Shown: piece after piece, positions 12,096 to 20,261 of the stretch
How the letters are laid out: every line of letters starts with the position of its first letter
How positions within the stretch are numbered: position 1 is the stretch's first letter
NCBI RefSeq assembly: GCF_017916505.1
Contig: NZ_JAFMSZ010000004.1
Coordinates: 62,001 to 126,000, forward strand
DNA length: 64,000 nt
Reading direction: 5' to 3'
Source of the DNA: Naasia sp. SYSU D00057
Lineage (GTDB): Bacteria > Actinomycetota > Actinomycetes > Actinomycetales > Microbacteriaceae
The notes under the pieces: generated by a model
The model's database searches: none
What the model saw: the letters and a program-made list of their open reading frames with translations, nothing else
What the model was told of the DNA's origin: nothing
Position numbers and translations under genes: made by a program

Positions 12096-12130
12096 GGAAG
12101 GGCCCGGACCGCGAAGGTCCGGGCCCTTCC
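12096..12130 (+). terminator. Terminator hairpin of the ATP synthase operon
   Basis: Arms 12096-12110 and 12116-12130 are perfectly complementary over 15 bp around the loop GCGAA. There is no clear U-run, which is usual for high-GC actinobacterial terminators. It lies 13 bases after the atpC stop. Confidence 0.88.
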
Positions 12131-12178
12131 GCGTTCCCCGGGGCGTGCCGCCCGTCCGGCGGAGTGGACCGGGCCGCC

Positions 12179-12184
12179 TAGGCT
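12179..12184 (+). promoter_or_regulatory. -10 hexamer TAGGCT of a leaderless yaaA transcript
   Basis: TAGGCT ends 6 bases before the GTG at 12191, so transcription is expected to begin at the start codon. Confidence 0.6.
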
Positions 12185-12190
12185 GTTGCG

Positions 12191-12958
12191 GTGCTTCTGC
12201 TCCTTCCTCCGTCCGAGACCAAGCGGGACGGGGGCGACGGCGCAGCCCTCGACCTCGCATCCCTGGCCTTCCCGCGGCTGAGCCCGCGTCGCCGCGAGCT
12301 GATCCGGGCCGTGCGCACGCTGGCGAAGGACGCGGACGCCATGGCGGCGGCCCTCAAGCTCGGGCCCAAGCAGCGTGGCGAGGTCGAGCGCAACCGCACG
12401 CTCACGGCGTCGCCCACGCTCCCGGCGCTCGACCGCTTCACCGGCGTCCTCTACGACACCCTCGACGCGCCCAGCCTGCCGCCCGCGGCGCGCGAGCGGG
12501 CGGGGGAGTCGGTCGTCGTCGCGTCTGCTCTGTTCGGCCTCGTCGGCGGCCTGGACCGCATCCCGGCCTACCGGCTCTCGGCCGACTCGCGCCTGCCGGG
12601 AGTCGCGCTGCGGGCGCACTGGTCCGACCGCGTCGGCAGGGAGCTGGCGGCGGTCCCGGGACTCGTCCTCGACCTGCGCTCCGAGAGCTACGCGGCGCTC
12701 GGACCCGCGCCGCGGCGCCCCGGCTCCGTCTACCTCCGCGTGCTGGGGGAGGGGCCGGGCGGCGCCGTCCGGGCCCTCAACCACTTCAACAAGCGCGCCA
12801 AGGGTGAGCTGACGCGGGCGCTCCTCACCGCCCCGGAGCTGCCCGCGTCCGTCGAGGACCTGCTCGACTGGGCGCCGTCCGCCGGGTTCCGGCTCGCCCC
12901 GGGCGCACCCGGCGAGCTCGCCCTCACCGTCGGGGAGCCCGCCGCGGCCCCGCGCTAG
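12191..12958 (+). CDS. yaaA: Peroxide stress protein YaaA (DUF328)
   Basis: YaaA in E. coli lowers free iron and DNA damage during hydrogen peroxide stress and binds DNA. The 255-residue protein has the family N-terminus LLLPPSETK, the central SALFGLVGGLDRIPAYRL and the conserved basic motif NHFNKRAKGELTRALL near residue 200. The start is GTG with a leaderless promoter. Its TAG stop is also the first half of the -10 hexamer of the next gene. Confidence 0.9.
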   Translation: MLLLLPPSETKRDGGDGAALDLASLAFPRLSPRRRELIRAVRTLAKDADAMAAALKLGPKQRGEVERNRTLTASPTLPALDRFTGVLYDTLDAPSLPPAARERAGESVVVASALFGLVGGLDRIPAYRLSADSRLPGVALRAHWSDRVGRELAAVPGLVLDLRSESYAALGPAPRRPGSVYLRVLGEGPGGAVRALNHFNKRAKGELTRALLTAPELPASVEDLLDWAPSAGFRLAPGAPGELALTVGEPAAAPR

Positions 12959-12961
12959 GTT
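12956..12961 (+). promoter_or_regulatory. -10 hexamer TAGGTT overlapping the yaaA stop codon
   Basis: TAGGTT ends 7 bases before the aldo/keto reductase ATG at 12969. The TAG is also the yaaA stop codon. Confidence 0.5.
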
Positions 12962-12968
12962 GGGGGTC

Positions 12969-13922
12969 ATGGAGTACCGCAACCTCGGCCGGTCCGGCCT
13001 CCGAGTCTCCGCCGTCGGCCTGGGCTGCAACAACCTCGGCAGGCCGGGCACCGCGAGCGAGAGCGCCGAGGGTGCGGCCGCGCTCGTCGGCGCCGCGCTG
13101 GACTCGGGTGTCACCCTGTTCGACACCGCCGACATCTACGGCGCCCGCTTCGGCCTCAGCGAGGAGCTGCTCGGCTCGGCCCTGCAGGGCCGGCGCGACG
13201 AGGCGATCATCGCCACGAAGTTCGGCCACACCGGCGTCGCGGGCGACCGCCCCTCCTGGCAGGACAAGGGCTCCCGCCGCTACATCCGGCTGGCCGTCGA
13301 GGACTCGCTGCGACGCCTCCGGACGGACCACATCGACCTCTACCAGCTGCACACCCCCGACCCGCACACGCCCATCGAGGAGACGCTCGCCGCCCTCGAC
13401 GAGCTCGTGCGCGAGGGGAAGGTGCGCTACCTCGGCTCGTCGAACCTCGCCGCCTGGCAGGTCGTCGAGGCGGAGTTCCTCGCCCGGGAGGCGGGCGGCT
13501 CCCGCTTCGTGTCAGCGCAGAACGAGTACAGCCTGCTGGCGCGGGACGCGGAGAAGGAGCTCCTCCCGGTCGCCCGCCGCTACGGCATCGGCTTCCTGCC
13601 CTACTTCCCCCTCTACAACGGCATCTTCACGGGCAAGTACACGAGCGCGGGCGGACCGAAGGACAGCCGGATCATGCGCCAGAAGCGCGGGCTGCTCGAG
13701 ACAGTGCCGTGGGACGCGGTCGACCGCTTCGCGGAGTTCGCGAGCGCCCGCGGCCTGACCATGCTCGAGGCGACGATCGGCTGGCTGCTCGCGGTGCGCG
13801 GGCTCACGAGCGTGATCGCGGGTGCCACGACAGCGGAACAGGTGCGCCAGAACGCGGCGGCCGCGGACGTCTGGCGGCCGACCCCCGACGAGATGGCCGA
13901 GGTCGCCGGCATCTTCCGCTGA
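12969..13922 (+). CDS. Aldo/keto reductase
   Basis: NADPH-dependent carbonyl reductase of the AKR superfamily, 317 residues, a single TIM barrel. The catalytic tetrad is visible: Asp and Tyr in FDTADIYG, Lys in IIATKFGH and His in YQLHTPDP. The cofactor-binding late motif is present as SVIAGATTAEQVRQNA. The substrate is not predictable; the sequence resembles the Tas/YghZ/IolS type. ATG 12969 was chosen because of the -10 spacing; an in-frame TTG 9 bases earlier is less likely. The stop is one base from the convergent tag stop. Confidence 0.9.
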   Translation: MEYRNLGRSGLRVSAVGLGCNNLGRPGTASESAEGAAALVGAALDSGVTLFDTADIYGARFGLSEELLGSALQGRRDEAIIATKFGHTGVAGDRPSWQDKGSRRYIRLAVEDSLRRLRTDHIDLYQLHTPDPHTPIEETLAALDELVREGKVRYLGSSNLAAWQVVEAEFLAREAGGSRFVSAQNEYSLLARDAEKELLPVARRYGIGFLPYFPLYNGIFTGKYTSAGGPKDSRIMRQKRGLLETVPWDAVDRFAEFASARGLTMLEATIGWLLAVRGLTSVIAGATTAEQVRQNAAAADVWRPTPDEMAEVAGIFR

Positions 13923-13923
13923 A

Positions 13924-14541
13924 TCAGGTCGAGGCCGCGCGCCAGCAGCCGGCGACGTGGTCGTCGACGAGGCCGGCCGACTGCATCAGGGCGTAGAGCG
14001 TCGTCGGGCCCACGAAGCGGAACCCGCGTCGGCGCAGCTCCTTGCTGAGGGCGGTCGACTCCGGCGTCACCGCGGGCAGGTCGGCGAGGGACTCGGGCCG
14101 TGTCTCCCTGGGCGGCGGCGCGTAGCTCCAGATGAGCCGGTCGAGCGCGCCGTCGCCCTCCTCGGCCACGAGCGCCTGCAGCGTCCGCGCGTTGCCGAGG
14201 GTCGCCTCGATCTTCGCCCGGTTGCGGATGATGCGGCTGTCCTGCAGCAGCGCCTCCGCCTCGGCGTCGCCCCAGTCGGCGAGCACCGCGGGATCGAAGC
14301 CGGCGAACGCCTCTCGGAAGCCGGGCCGCCGGCGGAGGATCGTGATCCAGGACAGGCCCGCCTGGAAGCCCTCGAGGCAGAGCTTCTCGAACAGGGGCCG
14401 GTCGCCGTGCAGCGGCGTGCCCCACTCCTCGTCGTGGTAGCGGACGTACTCGGGGTCGCTGGTCGCCCAGCCGCAGCGGGGACGCCCGTCGGCGCCGATC
14501 GTCGTGGTCATCTCGGCCAGCGTAGGGGCAGGAAGGATCAT
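13924..14541 (-). CDS. tag: DNA-3-methyladenine glycosylase I
   Basis: Removes 3-methyladenine from alkylated DNA to start base excision repair. In 205 residues it shows RCGWATSDPEYVRYHDEEWG, LEGFQAGLSWITIL and the late GFRFVGPTTLYALMQSAGLVDDH, all typical of the Tag family. The conserved Cys near the N-terminus and the two C-terminal His/Cys positions (DDHVAGCW) fit its structural zinc site. The ATG at 14541 lies 6 bases after a -10 hexamer; an internal ATG ten codons later could be used instead. It converges on the aldo/keto reductase gene. Confidence 0.93.
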   Translation of the reverse strand: MILPAPTLAEMTTTIGADGRPRCGWATSDPEYVRYHDEEWGTPLHGDRPLFEKLCLEGFQAGLSWITILRRRPGFREAFAGFDPAVLADWGDAEAEALLQDSRIIRNRAKIEATLGNARTLQALVAEEGDGALDRLIWSYAPPPRETRPESLADLPAVTPESTALSKELRRRGFRFVGPTTLYALMQSAGLVDDHVAGCWRAAST

Positions 14542-14547
14542 GCCGGG

Positions 14548-14553
14548 ACGCTA
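14548..14553 (-). promoter_or_regulatory. -10 hexamer TAGCGT of a leaderless tag transcript
   Basis: On the minus strand TAGCGT is followed by 6 bases and then the ATG at 14541. Confidence 0.55.
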
Positions 14554-14626
14554 GGACGAGCGGGGCCGCGGCCCGACTGCCGGGCCGCTTCCGGGGAGTC
14601 GCGGGGTCGGGTCCGCCTGGGGAGGG

Positions 14627-15178
14627 TCAGGCGTTGAGGCCCGCGATCCCCCAGTTGAGCGTCGTGGCGTAGAGGATCCAGGCCAGGTACGGGACCATCA
14701 GCAGCGCCGCGGCGCGGCTCGTCGGCCAGAACACGAGGATCGTGCCGATCACGCAGATGTCGAGCAGCAGGATGACGGCGAGGGCGATCCAGAGGGCGGG
14801 GCCGCCGATCACCGTGTAGCCGGCGAAGAAGATCGGCGTCCAGACCGAGTTGAGGAACAGCTGCGCCACGTAGAGGGTCAGCGCGGGCGTCACGTAGTCG
14901 AAGAAGCGCCGGAGCCACACCAGCCAGGCGGCGACCGCCATCGCCGCGTAGAGCACCGTCCACACCGGCCCGAACAGCCAGTTCGGCGGCGTCCAGGGCA
15001 CCTTCTCGGCGGCGGCGTACCAGCCGTCGACGGCCGAGATGGTGGTCAGGCTGCCGAACGCGGCCACCGCGGCGGAGAGGGCGAGGAACAGGACGAGCGC
15101 GACGATGGACCGCCTGTCGAGCCGACGGCGCGGCGGCGCGACGAGGCCCGGGGTGGGCGCAGTCGTGCTGTAGGACAT
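14627..15178 (-). CDS. TspO/MBR-family membrane protein
   Basis: The TspO/peripheral benzodiazepine receptor family binds porphyrins and other tetrapyrroles and modulates stress and photosynthetic genes in some bacteria. The 183-residue protein has five membrane segments after a basic 25-residue N-terminus. Family marks are WYAAAEKVPWTPPNWLFGPVW and the Trp/Asn-rich LYVAQLFLNSVWTPIFF, ending with PYLAWILYATTLNW. It has its own promoter. The 97-base gap upstream separates it from the FAD oxidoreductase on the same strand. Confidence 0.92.
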   Translation of the reverse strand: MSYSTTAPTPGLVAPPRRRLDRRSIVALVLFLALSAAVAAFGSLTTISAVDGWYAAAEKVPWTPPNWLFGPVWTVLYAAMAVAAWLVWLRRFFDYVTPALTLYVAQLFLNSVWTPIFFAGYTVIGGPALWIALAVILLLDICVIGTILVFWPTSRAAALLMVPYLAWILYATTLNWGIAGLNA

Positions 15179-15207
15179 CGGGGCTCCGCTCGCTCTCGCG
15201 GAAGATC

Positions 15208-15223
15208 ATAGGCGGCACGGCTG
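15208..15223 (-). promoter_or_regulatory. Promoter of the tspO-like gene
   Basis: On the minus strand the sequence reads CCTATGATCTTCC, containing TATGAT, a near-consensus -10, about 30 bases before the ATG at 15178. A purine-rich GAGCGGAG precedes the start, so unlike many neighbours this gene has a leader and a ribosome site. Confidence 0.55.
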
Positions 15224-15275
15224 ACTTTCCGATGGCCGTTGCGCCCGGGGCCCGAGGCCGTTACAGCGGCCGGGA

Positions 15276-16664
15276 TCAGCCTCCGACCAGGGGAGCCATC
15301 AGCCGCGCCGCGATCGACGAGCGCCGGGTCAGCCGCTCCTCCACGTCGGCGGCGCCCATCGCGAGGAGGCCCGCGTTCGCCCCGGCGAAGCGGAGGGGCT
15401 CGGGCTCCCAGCGCGGCGAGACGTGACCCACCCAGGGGAGTGCCGAGAGCTCGGTGCGATCGCCGGTGATGAGCTCGGCGAGGGTGCGCCCCGCGAGGTT
15501 CGTGGTGGAGAGGCCGTCGCCGACGTATCCGCCCGCTGAGGCGATGCCGGTGCGCGGGTCGTGCCAGACCGAGGCGTGCCAGTCCCGGGGCACCGCGAGC
15601 GGTCCGCCCCAGCGGTGTGTGACCGCGACGTCCGCGGTGACCGGGAAGAGGTCGGCGAGCGTGCGGCGCAGGTGCTCGAACACCCGGGGCACCCGGTCGT
15701 ACTCGTCGCGGATCCGGCTGCCCCAGTGGTAGCGGGCGCCGCGGCCGCCGAAGGCGAACCGGTTGTCGGCGGTGCGCTGCCCGTAGACGAGCAGGTGCCG
15801 GTAGTCGGTGAACGTCTGCCCGTGCGAGAGTCCGATCGCGTCCCACACCTCGTCGGGCAGCGGTTCCGTCGCGATCATCAGCGAGTAGAGCGGCAGCAGG
15901 CGGCGCCGGTAGGGCGCGAGCGTCGGCGTGTAGCCCTCGAGCGCGAGCACGACGGTGTCGGCCCGCACCGTGCCCCCCGGGGTGACCACCTGGGAGGGGA
16001 GCACCTGCAGCGCGGGGGTGCGCTCGAACAGCCGGACACCCCGGGCGACGAGGGATGCGGCCAGGCCGCGGACGAGCCGGGCCGGCTGGATGCGCGCGCA
16101 GTTCGGGTCGAACACGGCTCCGTCCGCCCCCGCGGCGCCGACGGCCTCGGGGCCGAGCAGCTCGAGCGGGTCGACGCCGAAGCGGCGCACCTCGGCGACC
16201 TCGGCCTCGGCCGACTCCCGCTGGGCGGGGGAGCGGATGTAGGCGAGCGTCCCGCCCTTCCGGTACGAGCAGTCGATGCCGAGCTGGGCGGCCACGCGGC
16301 CCACCTCGTCGACCGTGTCGATCATGGCCCGGCGCATCGCGAGCGCCGCGGTGCGGCCGTGAAGGCGCTCGAGGGACGCGGTGCTCCGCGGGAAGAGCGC
16401 GGAGCACCATCCGCCGTTGCGGCCGGACGCGCCGAAGCCGGCGATCTCCTTCTCGACGATCGCGATCCGCAGGTCGGGCCGCGCGGTCAGGAGGTAGTGC
16501 GCCGTCCAGAGCCCGGTGAGTCCGCCGCCCACGATGCAGACGTCGGCGGCGAGGTCGCCCTCCAGAGCGGGGCGGGGGACGAGGGGATCCTCGCCCGACG
16601 CCGCGAGGGAGTCCATCCAGAAGCTCACCCCGCCATAGTCCTTGCGGGGCACTGCGTCCCTCAC
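15276..16664 (-). CDS. FAD-dependent amine oxidoreductase (gamma-glutamylputrescine oxidase-like)
   Basis: A DAO/GlyOx-fold flavoprotein of 462 residues, similar to PuuB-type enzymes that oxidise gamma-glutamylputrescine or related amines. The FAD dinucleotide site is VCIVGGGLTGLWTAHYL near residue 42, followed by the GFGASGRNGGWCSALF motif typical of this family. A late GYVGDGLSTTNLAGRTLAELI closes the FAD site. The start is GTG. It lies downstream of a class III aminotransferase and Lrp regulator on the same strand, which supports a role in polyamine catabolism, but no gamma-glutamylputrescine synthetase is in the window, so the exact amine is unknown. Confidence 0.8.
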   Translation of the reverse strand: MRDAVPRKDYGGVSFWMDSLAASGEDPLVPRPALEGDLAADVCIVGGGLTGLWTAHYLLTARPDLRIAIVEKEIAGFGASGRNGGWCSALFPRSTASLERLHGRTAALAMRRAMIDTVDEVGRVAAQLGIDCSYRKGGTLAYIRSPAQRESAEAEVAEVRRFGVDPLELLGPEAVGAAGADGAVFDPNCARIQPARLVRGLAASLVARGVRLFERTPALQVLPSQVVTPGGTVRADTVVLALEGYTPTLAPYRRRLLPLYSLMIATEPLPDEVWDAIGLSHGQTFTDYRHLLVYGQRTADNRFAFGGRGARYHWGSRIRDEYDRVPRVFEHLRRTLADLFPVTADVAVTHRWGGPLAVPRDWHASVWHDPRTGIASAGGYVGDGLSTTNLAGRTLAELITGDRTELSALPWVGHVSPRWEPEPLRFAGANAGLLAMGAADVEERLTRRSSIAARLMAPLVGG

Positions 16665-16672
16665 AGCACAGG

Positions 16673-16728
16673 GTCCCTTCCGGGCACAGCGGCCCTCCCG
16701 GGCACAGCAGCGTCCCTTCCGGGCGCCC
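16673..16728. repeat. Three tandem units of about 19 bp
   Basis: Units starting at about 16673, 16692 and 16712 share the core CCCTTCCGGGCACAGC with small changes. They fill the 67-base gap between the aminotransferase and FAD oxidoreductase genes. Confidence 0.6.
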
Positions 16729-16731
16729 GCC

Positions 16732-18168
16732 TCACAGGTGCGTCCACGCCTCGCTGAGCACGCCGCGGAGGATCTGCTCGATTTGGTCGAACTCGGGCTC
16801 GCCGATCGTGAGCGGCGGGGCCAGCTGGATGACCGGGTCGCCCCGGTCGTCGGCCCGGCAGTAGAGGCCGGCGTCGAACAGCGCCTTGGACAGGAAGCCG
16901 CGCAGCAGGCGCTCGGACTCGGCGTCGTCGAAGGTCTCCTTCGTCGCCTTGTCCTTCACGAGCTCGATGCCGAAGAAGTAGCCGTCCCCGCGCACGTCGC
17001 CGACGATCGGCAGATCCTTCAGCTTCTCGAGGGAGGCGCGGAACAGCGGGCTCTTCTCGCGCACGCGCTCGTTGAGGCCCTCCTCCTCGAAGATGCGGAG
17101 GTTCTCGAGCGCGACCGCGGCGGACACCGGGTGACCGCCGAACGTGTAGCCGTGGTAGAACGACGTCGACCCGTGGCGGAACGGCTCGTAGATCCGGTCG
17201 CTGACGATGGTGGCGCCGATCGGAGAGTAGCCGCTCGTCATCGCCTTCGCGCAGGTGATCATGTCGGGCACGTAGCCGTAGGTGTCGCAGGCGAACCAGT
17301 TGCCGATCCGGCCGAACGCGCAGATCACCTCGTCGGAGACGAGCAGCACGTCGTACTTGTCGCAGATCTCCCGGACCCGCTGGAAGTAGCCCGTGGGCGG
17401 CGGGAAGCAGCCGCCGGAGTTCTGCACCGGCTCGAGGAACACCGCGGCGACCGTCTCCGGCCCCTCGAAGAGGATCATCTCCTCGATGCGGTTCGCGGCC
17501 CACAGCCCGAACTCGGCCTCGCGCTCGGGCCCCTCCGGCGTGTTCGACACGAAGCCCATCTCGGCGGACCGGTAGTAGTTCGTGTTCGGCACGCGGAAGC
17601 CGCCGGGGGTGACCGGCTCGAACATCTCCTTCATGGCCGGGATGCCGGTGATGGCGAGGGCGCCCTGCGGCGTGCCGTGGTAGGCGACGGCACGCGAGAT
17701 GACCTTGTGCTTGGTGGGCCGGCCCTGCAGCTTCCAGTAGTACTTGGCGAGCTTGAACGCGGTCTCGACCGCCTCGCCGCCGCCGGTGGAGAAGAAGACG
17801 CGGTTGAGGTCGCCGGGCGCCATGTCGGCGAGCCGGTCGGCGAGCTCGATCGCGGACGGGTGCGCGTAGGACCAGATGGGGAAGAAGGCGAGCTGCTCGG
17901 CCTGGCGCGCGGCCGTCTCGGCGAGGCGGCGGCGGCCGTGGCCGGCGTTCACGACGAACAGGCCGGAGAGGCCGTCGAGGTAGCTCCTGCCCTTCGAGTC
18001 CCAGATGGTGTGGCCCTCGCCGCGCACGATGACGGGGACGCCGTGCTCCTCGAGCACCGACTGGCGCGAGAAGTGCATCCACAGGTGGTCGCGGGCCTTG
18101 CCCTGGAGGTCCTGCTCGCCGGAGTTCGCCCCGGCTTCGGCGGGCACTGCCTGTTCGGTGATGGTCAT
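16732..18168 (-). CDS. Class III aminotransferase (putrescine/polyamine:pyruvate type)
   Basis: PLP-dependent transaminase of 478 residues related to SpuC-type putrescine aminotransferases and omega-amino acid:pyruvate transaminases. Visible motifs are the N-terminal substrate region DHLWMHFSRQ, the phosphate-binding STGGGEAVETAFKLA, the PLP-ring region VLLVSDEVICAFGRIGNWF and the Schiff-base Lys in MITCAKAMTSGYSPIGA. Its ATG overlaps the stop of the Lrp/AsnC gene (ATGA), indicating an Lrp-aminotransferase-oxidase operon. Substrate assignment rests on similarity and neighbours. Confidence 0.85.
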   Translation of the reverse strand: MTITEQAVPAEAGANSGEQDLQGKARDHLWMHFSRQSVLEEHGVPVIVRGEGHTIWDSKGRSYLDGLSGLFVVNAGHGRRRLAETAARQAEQLAFFPIWSYAHPSAIELADRLADMAPGDLNRVFFSTGGGEAVETAFKLAKYYWKLQGRPTKHKVISRAVAYHGTPQGALAITGIPAMKEMFEPVTPGGFRVPNTNYYRSAEMGFVSNTPEGPEREAEFGLWAANRIEEMILFEGPETVAAVFLEPVQNSGGCFPPPTGYFQRVREICDKYDVLLVSDEVICAFGRIGNWFACDTYGYVPDMITCAKAMTSGYSPIGATIVSDRIYEPFRHGSTSFYHGYTFGGHPVSAAVALENLRIFEEEGLNERVREKSPLFRASLEKLKDLPIVGDVRGDGYFFGIELVKDKATKETFDDAESERLLRGFLSKALFDAGLYCRADDRGDPVIQLAPPLTIGEPEFDQIEQILRGVLSEAWTHL

Positions 18169-18647
18169 CGTGTTCCCCAGTCGTAGAGCTGCTTGTGCAG
18201 CCGGAGGTAGACGAACGTCTCGGTCGAGGAGACGCCCTCCAGTGTTCGGATCTCGGAATTGAGCAGGTCGATCAGCTCGTCGTCGTTCTCGCAGACCACC
18301 TCGGCGAGGATGTCGAAGTTGCCCGCGGTGAGCACCACGTAGTCGACGGAGGGCATCGCGGCGAGCTTGTCGGCGATCACCCGGGTGTCGCCCGACACGC
18401 GGACGCCGATCATCGCCTGGCGGTAGAAGCCCAGCTGCATCGGATCGGTCACGGCGACGATCTGCATCACGCCGGAGTCGGTCAGCTTCTGCACGCGCTG
18501 GCGGACGGCCGCCTCGCTGAGCCCGACCGCCTTGCCGATCTCCGCGTACGAGCGCCGGCCGTCGAGCTGCAGCTGCTCGATGATGGCCTTCGACACGGAG
18601 TCGAGCTGGAGGGGCTTGGCCGGGGCGCCCCGGCGCTGGTCGATCAC
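18165..18647 (-). CDS. Lrp/AsnC-family transcriptional regulator
   Basis: A 160-residue regulator with an N-terminal winged helix-turn-helix (about residues 17-60, AIIEQLQLDGRRSYAEIGK then VGLSEAAVRQRVQKL) and a C-terminal RAM ligand-binding domain. Members form octamers and respond to amino acids or amines. It is the first gene of the amine-degradation operon and is divergent from the succinate-semialdehyde dehydrogenase gene across a 154-base gap. It probably controls both sides. The GTG start follows CAGAAT by 6 bases, fitting a leaderless message. Confidence 0.93.
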   Translation of the reverse strand: MIDQRRGAPAKPLQLDSVSKAIIEQLQLDGRRSYAEIGKAVGLSEAAVRQRVQKLTDSGVMQIVAVTDPMQLGFYRQAMIGVRVSGDTRVIADKLAAMPSVDYVVLTAGNFDILAEVVCENDDELIDLLNSEIRTLEGVSSTETFVYLRLHKQLYDWGTR

Positions 18648-18653
18648 CCCTCG

Positions 18654-18659
18654 ATTCTG
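18654..18659 (-). promoter_or_regulatory. -10 hexamer CAGAAT of the Lrp/AsnC gene
   Basis: On the minus strand CAGAAT ends 6 bases before the GTG at 18647. Confidence 0.45.
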
Positions 18660-18724
18660 TCAGCGGGAAGGAGCGCAGGCAAGCGGATCAGTCGCCCAGG
18701 GGCGGTTCGGCGACGGAATCCGTG

Positions 18725-18734
18725 GGGAATTCCC
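18725..18734. promoter_or_regulatory. Candidate operator in the Lrp-SSADH divergent region
   Basis: GGGAATTCCC is a perfect 10-base palindrome in the divergent gap, flanked by CGGAA on the left and TTCCG on the right. Lrp/AsnC proteins bind short dyads near their own genes, so this is a plausible site; no binding data can be seen. Confidence 0.35.
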
Positions 18735-18767
18735 GTTCCGCTCGTGCGCGACGCGGGCCGGTTGGCC

Positions 18768-18773
18768 TATTCT
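18768..18773 (+). promoter_or_regulatory. -10 hexamer TATTCT of the succinate-semialdehyde dehydrogenase gene
   Basis: TATTCT lies 28 bases before the ATG at 18802, leaving a short leader with the ribosome site AAGGGGA. Confidence 0.45.
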
Positions 18774-18801
18774 TCCAAGCGGACGACGAAGGGGACGAGC
18801 A

Positions 18802-20172
18802 ATGAGCTACTACGCGGTGGTCGACGCGGCGACGGGCGAGACCGTCAAGGAGTACGACACCATCACCGACGAGGCGCTTTCCGAGGCGATCGCCTCGGCC
18901 CACGCCACACACGAGGAATGGTCGCGCACGACGGATCGCCGCGAGCGCGCCGAGATCATCCGCCGGGTGGCCGACCTGCACGTCGAGCGGCGTGACGAGC
19001 TCGCCGCGATCATCGTCCGCGAGATGGGGAAGCCGCTCGACCAAGCTCTCGCCGAGGTCGACTTCGCCGCCGACATCTACCGGTACTACGCCGACAACGG
19101 CCCGGCCTTCCTCGAGGACGAGGTCATCGAGCTCCGCGACGGCGGCGGCGAGGCGCTCGTGCGCCGCTCGTCGCTCGGCGTGATCCTCGGCATCATGCCC
19201 TGGAACTTCCCCTACTACCAGGTCGCCCGGTTCGCCGGCCCGAACCTCATCATCGGCAACACGGTCCTGCTGAAGCACGCCCCGCAGTGCCCCGAGTCCG
19301 CCGCCGCGATCGAGCGGATCTACCACGACGCGGGAGCGCCGAAGGGCGCATACATCAACATCTACGCCACCAATGAGCAGTGCGCGACCGTGATCGCGGA
19401 CCCCCGCGTGCAGGGCGTGTCCCTGACCGGATCCGAGCGCGCGGGCTCGGCCGTGGCGGAGGTCGCGGGCCGGCACCTGAAGAAGGTCGTGCTCGAGCTC
19501 GGCGGATCGGACCCGTTCATCCTGCTGTCGACCGACGACCTCGACTCCGCCGTCGAGGCCGCGGTGAACGCGCGGCTCGACAACAACGGGCAGTCCTGCA
19601 ACGCCGCGAAGCGCTTCATCGTGAAGGACGACCTCTACGAGGCCTTCGCGGAGAAGTTCGTCGCCGCGCTCGCCGCCGTGCAGCCCGCCGACCCGAACGC
19701 GGAGGGCACCGTCCTCGGCCCCCTCTCCTCGGCTGCCGCCGCCGAGCGACTCGAGGAGCAGCTCTCCCGCGCCGAGGCGCAGGGGGCGAAGGTGCTGCTG
19801 AAGGGCGAGCGCCGCGGGACCTACTTCCCGCCGGCCGTGCTCGCCGATGTCAAGCCCGAGATGGACGCCTACCGCGAGGAGTTCTTCGGACCGGTCGGGC
19901 AGCTCTACCGGGTCGCCGACGAGGACGAGGCGGTCCGGATCGCGAACGACACGCCGTTCGGTCTCGGGTCCTACGTCTTCACGACCGACCGCGAGCAGGC
20001 ACTGCGCCTCGCCGACCGGATCGACGCCGGCATGGTGTGGATCAACGTCGTGCTGGGCGACGCCGCGGAGCTGCCGTTCGGCGGCGTCAAGCGCTCCGGC
20101 TCGGGCCGCGAGCTCGGCCGCTTCGGTGCCGACGAGTTCGTCAACAAGAAGCTGATTCGCATCGGCGCCTGA
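18802..20172 (+). CDS. gabD: NAD(P)-dependent succinate-semialdehyde dehydrogenase
   Basis: Oxidises succinic semialdehyde, the product of GABA transamination, to succinate for the TCA cycle. The 456-residue ALDH-superfamily protein has the dinucleotide-binding SLTGSERAGSAVAEVAG, the general-base motif LELGGSDPF and the catalytic Cys in NNGQSCNAAKRF. Length and the short N-terminus match the GabD1/Sad class rather than betaine aldehyde dehydrogenases. The ATG was chosen for its ribosome site; the frame is open further upstream into the divergent promoter. It pairs with the GABA transaminase at 46.1-47.5 kb. Confidence 0.85.
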   Translation: MSYYAVVDAATGETVKEYDTITDEALSEAIASAHATHEEWSRTTDRRERAEIIRRVADLHVERRDELAAIIVREMGKPLDQALAEVDFAADIYRYYADNGPAFLEDEVIELRDGGGEALVRRSSLGVILGIMPWNFPYYQVARFAGPNLIIGNTVLLKHAPQCPESAAAIERIYHDAGAPKGAYINIYATNEQCATVIADPRVQGVSLTGSERAGSAVAEVAGRHLKKVVLELGGSDPFILLSTDDLDSAVEAAVNARLDNNGQSCNAAKRFIVKDDLYEAFAEKFVAALAAVQPADPNAEGTVLGPLSSAAAAERLEEQLSRAEAQGAKVLLKGERRGTYFPPAVLADVKPEMDAYREEFFGPVGQLYRVADEDEAVRIANDTPFGLGSYVFTTDREQALRLADRIDAGMVWINVVLGDAAELPFGGVKRSGSGRELGRFGADEFVNKKLIRIGA

Positions 20173-20191
20173 TAAGCGCGGCTTCGGGGAC

Positions 20192-20197
20192 TACACT
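20192..20197 (+). promoter_or_regulatory. Candidate -10 of the FHA-protein gene
   Basis: TACACT within GGGGACTACACTCGC lies 65 bases before the GTG at 20262, in the 89-base gap that opens the signalling block. A GGGGGAGG ribosome site follows nearer the start. Confidence 0.4.
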
Positions 20198-20261
20198 CGC
20201 GTCAAGCACGTCATGAGCTACATCGGCCAGTGACCGGAGGCCAGGGGGAGGTCGCCCAGTC

